The position numbers and the translations under genes were made by a program. DNA of 10,187 nt from Acidimicrobiales bacterium (lineage in GTDB: Bacteria > Actinomycetota > Acidimicrobiia > Acidimicrobiales > RAAP-2): contig JASHWO010000182.1 of NCBI GenBank assembly GCA_030044045.1, positions 1 through 10,187 on the forward strand. The letters are read 5' to 3'. The stretch's first letter is position 1, and every line of letters begins with the position of its first letter. The notes beneath the pieces are model-generated. The model worked only from the letters and a program-made list of their open reading frames with translations. It was not told the DNA's origin and did not search any database. Shown here piece after piece: positions 7,008 through 10,187 of the stretch.

Positions 7008-7421
7008 TCAGGCCAGGTCGGGGAAGAAGATCCCGATCTCCCGGGCCGCCGACTCGGGCGAGTCCGACCCGTGGACCAGGTTCTCCGTCATCTCGTAGGC
7101 CAGGTCGCCCCGGATGGTACCCGGCTCGGCCTTCCGGGGGTCGGTCGCCCCCATCAGCGTGCGCAGCACGGCGTAGGTCTGGTCGTCCGGCCCCTCCACC
7201 ACCGCCACCAGGGCCGACGAGCGGGTGATGAAGGCTACCAGGTCGTCGTAGAAGGGCTTCCCCTCGTGCTCGGCGTAGTGCCGGGCGGCGATCTCCTTCG
7301 TGATGGTCCGGAGCTCGGCGGCGACCAGCCGCAGCCCCTTGCGCTCCAGCCGGGACAGGATCTCACCGGTGAGGCCCCGGGCCACACCGTCAGGTTTCAC
7401 GATGACCAGGGTGCGGTTCAC
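7008..7421 (-). CDS. ndk: Nucleoside diphosphate kinase
   Basis: 137 residues from GTG at 7421 (138 from the adjacent TTG at 7424). It transfers the gamma phosphate from ATP to NDPs through a phosphohistidine and balances NTP and dNTP pools in the cytoplasm. Visible features are the start NRTLVIVKPDG with K9, the NP-binding region TLMGATDPRKAEPGTIRGD, and the active-site motif NLVHGSDS with H117. Length is normal for the family. No Shine-Dalgarno sequence precedes either start; the upstream bases read TCCTCC, the opposite of one. A TATGGT -10-like hexamer just upstream suggests a leaderless transcript. Palindromic element copies lie on both sides of the gene. Confidence 0.97.
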   Translation of the reverse strand: MNRTLVIVKPDGVARGLTGEILSRLERKGLRLVAAELRTITKEIAARHYAEHEGKPFYDDLVAFITRSSALVAVVEGPDDQTYAVLRTLMGATDPRKAEPGTIRGDLAYEMTENLVHGSDSPESAAREIGIFFPDLA

Positions 7422-7430
7422 CAACGGAGG

Positions 7431-7436
7431 ACCATA
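7431..7436 (-). promoter_or_regulatory. possible -10 hexamer for leaderless ndk transcription
   Basis: TATGGT on the minus strand fits TAnnnT and ends 6 nt before TTG 7424 and 9 nt before GTG 7421. Transcription could therefore begin at the start codon, in line with the absent Shine-Dalgarno sequence. The expected -35 position falls within palindromic element B and has no TTG-type box. ndk may instead be read through from folC. Confidence 0.3.
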
Positions 7437-7439
7437 GCA

Positions 7440-7519
7440 GTGCTGCCTGACCCGCCCGGGCGCCCCAACCCGGGCTCCTCCGGTGCGTGGGGCCCCTGCC
7501 CCACGCCGGCTGTGCTGCC
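7440..7519 (+). repeat. palindromic element copy B between folC and ndk
   Basis: It matches the copy inside folC over 71 bp with one difference (7440-7510 against 7882-7952; T at 7497 against A at 7939, in a loop). Hairpin 1 is 7454-7475, arms GCCCGGG and CCCGGGC around CGCCCCAA. Hairpin 2 is 7485-7506, arms GCGTGGGGC and GCCCCACGC around CCCT. A complete GGCTGTGCTGCC follows at 7508-7519, and a decayed start of another unit may extend to about 7540. The 126-bp gap between folC and ndk consists mostly of this element. Confidence 0.92.
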
Positions 7520-7547
7520 TGCCAGGCCGCCCGGGGCCGCCAGGTCG

Positions 7548-8975
7548 TCAGCCGGCGGGCGGGGCCGGGCTGGAGGGCGCGCCCTCCAGCAGCAGGGTGC
7601 GGGCGTCGGCCACCACATAGAGGGAGCCGGCGACCACCAACAGCCCGTCGGCGTCGACCAGCGAGCGGCCCTGCACCACCGCCTCGGCCACCGACCCGGC
7701 CACGGCCACCTCCAGGCCCAGGGCCCGGGCGGCCTCGGCCACCACCTCGGCCGACAGGGCCCGGGGTGACGCCGGGGCGCTGGCCACCACCGTGCCCACG
7801 CCGGCGGCCCGCAGGGGGGCCAGCATGGCCGAGGGGTCCCGCCCCCGGAGCATGCCCACTACGGCCACCCGCGCCCCGGCTGTGCTGCCTGACCCGCCCG
7901 GGCGCCCCAACCCGGGCTCCTCCGGTGCGTGGGGCCCCAGCCCCACGCCGGCCACACCCAGGAACCCGTCGGCCAGGGCCTCGGCCAGGGCCTCCATGCC
8001 GGCCACGTTGTGGGCCCCGTCCACGATGCACAACGGCCGCCGCCCGACCACCTCCAGCCGCCCCGGCACCCGCACGGCGGCGAACCCCTCGGCCACCACC
8101 TCCTCGCCCAGCGGCGACCCGAAGAACGCCTCCACCGCGGCCAGGGCGCAGGCGGCGTTCCGCCCCTGGTGCGGACCGTGCAGCGGCACCAGCAGCTCGC
8201 CGTAGGTGGCGCCCGGGGTGCGCAGGTCCACCAGGCGGCCGCCCACGGCCAACCGGTTCGCCGTGCAGTCGAACGCCACCCCCCGCACCCAGATCTCCCC
8301 GGCCCCGGCGGCGTCGGCCACCTGGCGCACCAGGCCCACCAGCCCCGGGTCGGTCTCCCCCACCACCACCGTGCTGCCGGCCTTGGCGATGCCCGCCTTG
8401 TCCCGGGCGATGCCCTCGAGGGTCGGGCCCAGCACCTCGGTGTGGTCGTAGCTCACGTTGGTGAGCACGGCCACCGCCGCGTCCACCACATTCGTGCAGT
8501 CCCAGGTACCGCCCAGCCCCACCTCCACCACGGCGGCGCCCACCGCCTCCTCGGCGAACCAACCGAGGGCCGCCGCGGTGAGGAGCTCGAAACGGGTCGG
8601 GCGGTCCGACAGCATCGGCTCCAGCGCCGCCAGCTCCCCCAGCACCCGGGTGAACGCCTCGTCGCCGATGGGCTGGCCGCCCAGCGACAGGCGCTCGTTG
8701 ACCCGGGACAGGTTCGGGCTGGTGTAGGTGCCCACCCGCAGGCCGGCGGCGCCCAACAGGGCGGTGACCATGGCGGCGGTGGAGCCCTTCCCGTTCGTGC
8801 CGGTCAGGTGGACCGACGGGTAGGCGCGCTCCGGGTCGCCCAAGAACCGAACCAGCTCCCGCATCCGGTCGAGGGTGGGGAGGGCCCGCCGGCTGGGCAC
8901 GGTCGACTCGAAGTCGACATGGGCATCGAGCCAGGCCAGGGCCTCGGCCAGCGTGGAGAAGGGCAGGGAGGCCAC
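7548..8975 (-). CDS. folC: Folylpolyglutamate synthase / dihydrofolate synthase with an in-frame repeat insertion
   Basis: 475 residues from GTG at 8975, 21 bp after the clpX stop. The enzyme uses ATP to add glutamate to folates, and to dihydropteroate in bifunctional forms. Mur ligase-type motifs are in order: P-loop GTNGKGS at 59-65, EVGLGG at 151-156, DHTEVLG at 177-183, DKAGI at 192-196, HGPHQGRN at 266-273 and DGAHN at 319-323. Residues 343-366 (7949-7878) are exactly 24 codons of palindromic element. Without them ADGFLGVA joins GARVAVVGMLRGRD, the normal course of the C-terminal domain. The insertion lies between a helix and a strand, likely a surface loop, so activity is plausible but not shown. 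No stop or frameshift is present. The DUF4233 gene often found between folC and ndk in actinobacteria is absent. No clear Shine-Dalgarno sequence is seen. Confidence 0.95.
   Translation of the reverse strand: MASLPFSTLAEALAWLDAHVDFESTVPSRRALPTLDRMRELVRFLGDPERAYPSVHLTGTNGKGSTAAMVTALLGAAGLRVGTYTSPNLSRVNERLSLGGQPIGDEAFTRVLGELAALEPMLSDRPTRFELLTAAALGWFAEEAVGAAVVEVGLGGTWDCTNVVDAAVAVLTNVSYDHTEVLGPTLEGIARDKAGIAKAGSTVVVGETDPGLVGLVRQVADAAGAGEIWVRGVAFDCTANRLAVGGRLVDLRTPGATYGELLVPLHGPHQGRNAACALAAVEAFFGSPLGEEVVAEGFAAVRVPGRLEVVGRRPLCIVDGAHNVAGMEALAEALADGFLGVAGVGLGPHAPEEPGLGRPGGSGSTAGARVAVVGMLRGRDPSAMLAPLRAAGVGTVVASAPASPRALSAEVVAEAARALGLEVAVAGSVAEAVVQGRSLVDADGLLVVAGSLYVVADARTLLLEGAPSSPAPPAG
7878..7949 (+). 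repeat. palindromic element copy A, inserted in frame within folC
   Basis: A 72-bp unit opening with GGCTGTGCTGCC. Hairpin 1 is 7896-7917 (arms GCCCGGG and CCCGGGC) and hairpin 2 is 7927-7948 (arms GCGTGGGGC and GCCCCACGC around CCCA). CCGGC occurs at both junctions, 7876-7880 and 7948-7952, offset by exactly 72 bp. The same CCGGC also occurs at unit borders in the intergenic array, so it may belong to the element rather than be a target duplication. On the coding strand it reads as a Gly/Pro-rich peptide beginning [12 protein letters not shown] and ending GGSGSTA. Confidence 0.93.
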
Positions 8976-8996
8976 GAGTCGGGAGCAGGCGGGCGC

Positions 8997-10187
<1,191 letters not shown>

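Noticed and set aside
7876..7952. CCGGC as a 5-bp target-site duplication around the folC insert
   Set aside because: The same CCGGC occurs at unit borders in the tandem array, so it may be part of the element; an empty site from a relative is needed.

Overview
The window is a dense, GC-rich stretch in which every supported gene lies on the minus strand, so transcription runs from high to low coordinates. GTG starts are frequent, Shine-Dalgarno sequences are mostly weak or absent, and the order clpX - folC - ndk - mreB - mreC - mreD - mrdA - radical SAM gene is a shortened form of the conserved actinobacterial cell-elongation neighbourhood. I infer a high-GC actinobacterium, perhaps an Acidimicrobiia-type lineage. 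The class-level placement is inference; no marker gene here proves it.

Layout in transcription order: clpX (5' end cut by the window edge, 10187-8997), folC (8975-7548), ndk (7421 or 7424 to 7008), a 294-bp gap with a tandem repeat array, mreB (6713-5682), mreC (5655-4801), an 84-bp gap with an unusual element, mreD (4716-4186), mrdA encoding PBP2 (4189-2006, overlapping mreD by 4 bp), and a B12-binding-type radical SAM gene whose 3' end is cut (1975-1). MreB, MreC, MreD and PBP2 form the core of the lateral-wall machine: MreB filaments organise it, MreC and MreD are membrane scaffolds, and PBP2 is the transpeptidase. The glycosyltransferase partner rodA, usually next to mrdA, is absent here. 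ClpX, FolC and Ndk have housekeeping roles in proteolysis, folate metabolism and NTP supply.

The most notable signal is a family of short GC-rich palindromic elements. A full unit is about 72 bp: a GGCTGTGCTGCC-like lead, a first hairpin with a CCCCAA-containing loop, a short linker, and a second hairpin centred on a CCCC(T/A)G run. Copies lie between ndk and folC, as a tandem array between mreB and ndk, and in opposite orientation between mreC and mreD, where the second hairpin holds the mreD start codon. One copy sits inside the folC coding frame as an insertion of exactly 24 codons. The stem arms differ between copies but still pair, which suggests the folded structure is maintained. The family resembles in principle the protein-coding palindromic elements of Rickettsia, but its sequence is unrelated as far as I can judge.

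Two further oddities are a strong use of the threonine codon ACA in mrdA and mreC, nearly absent from the other genes, and candidate leaderless promoters at ndk and the radical SAM gene.
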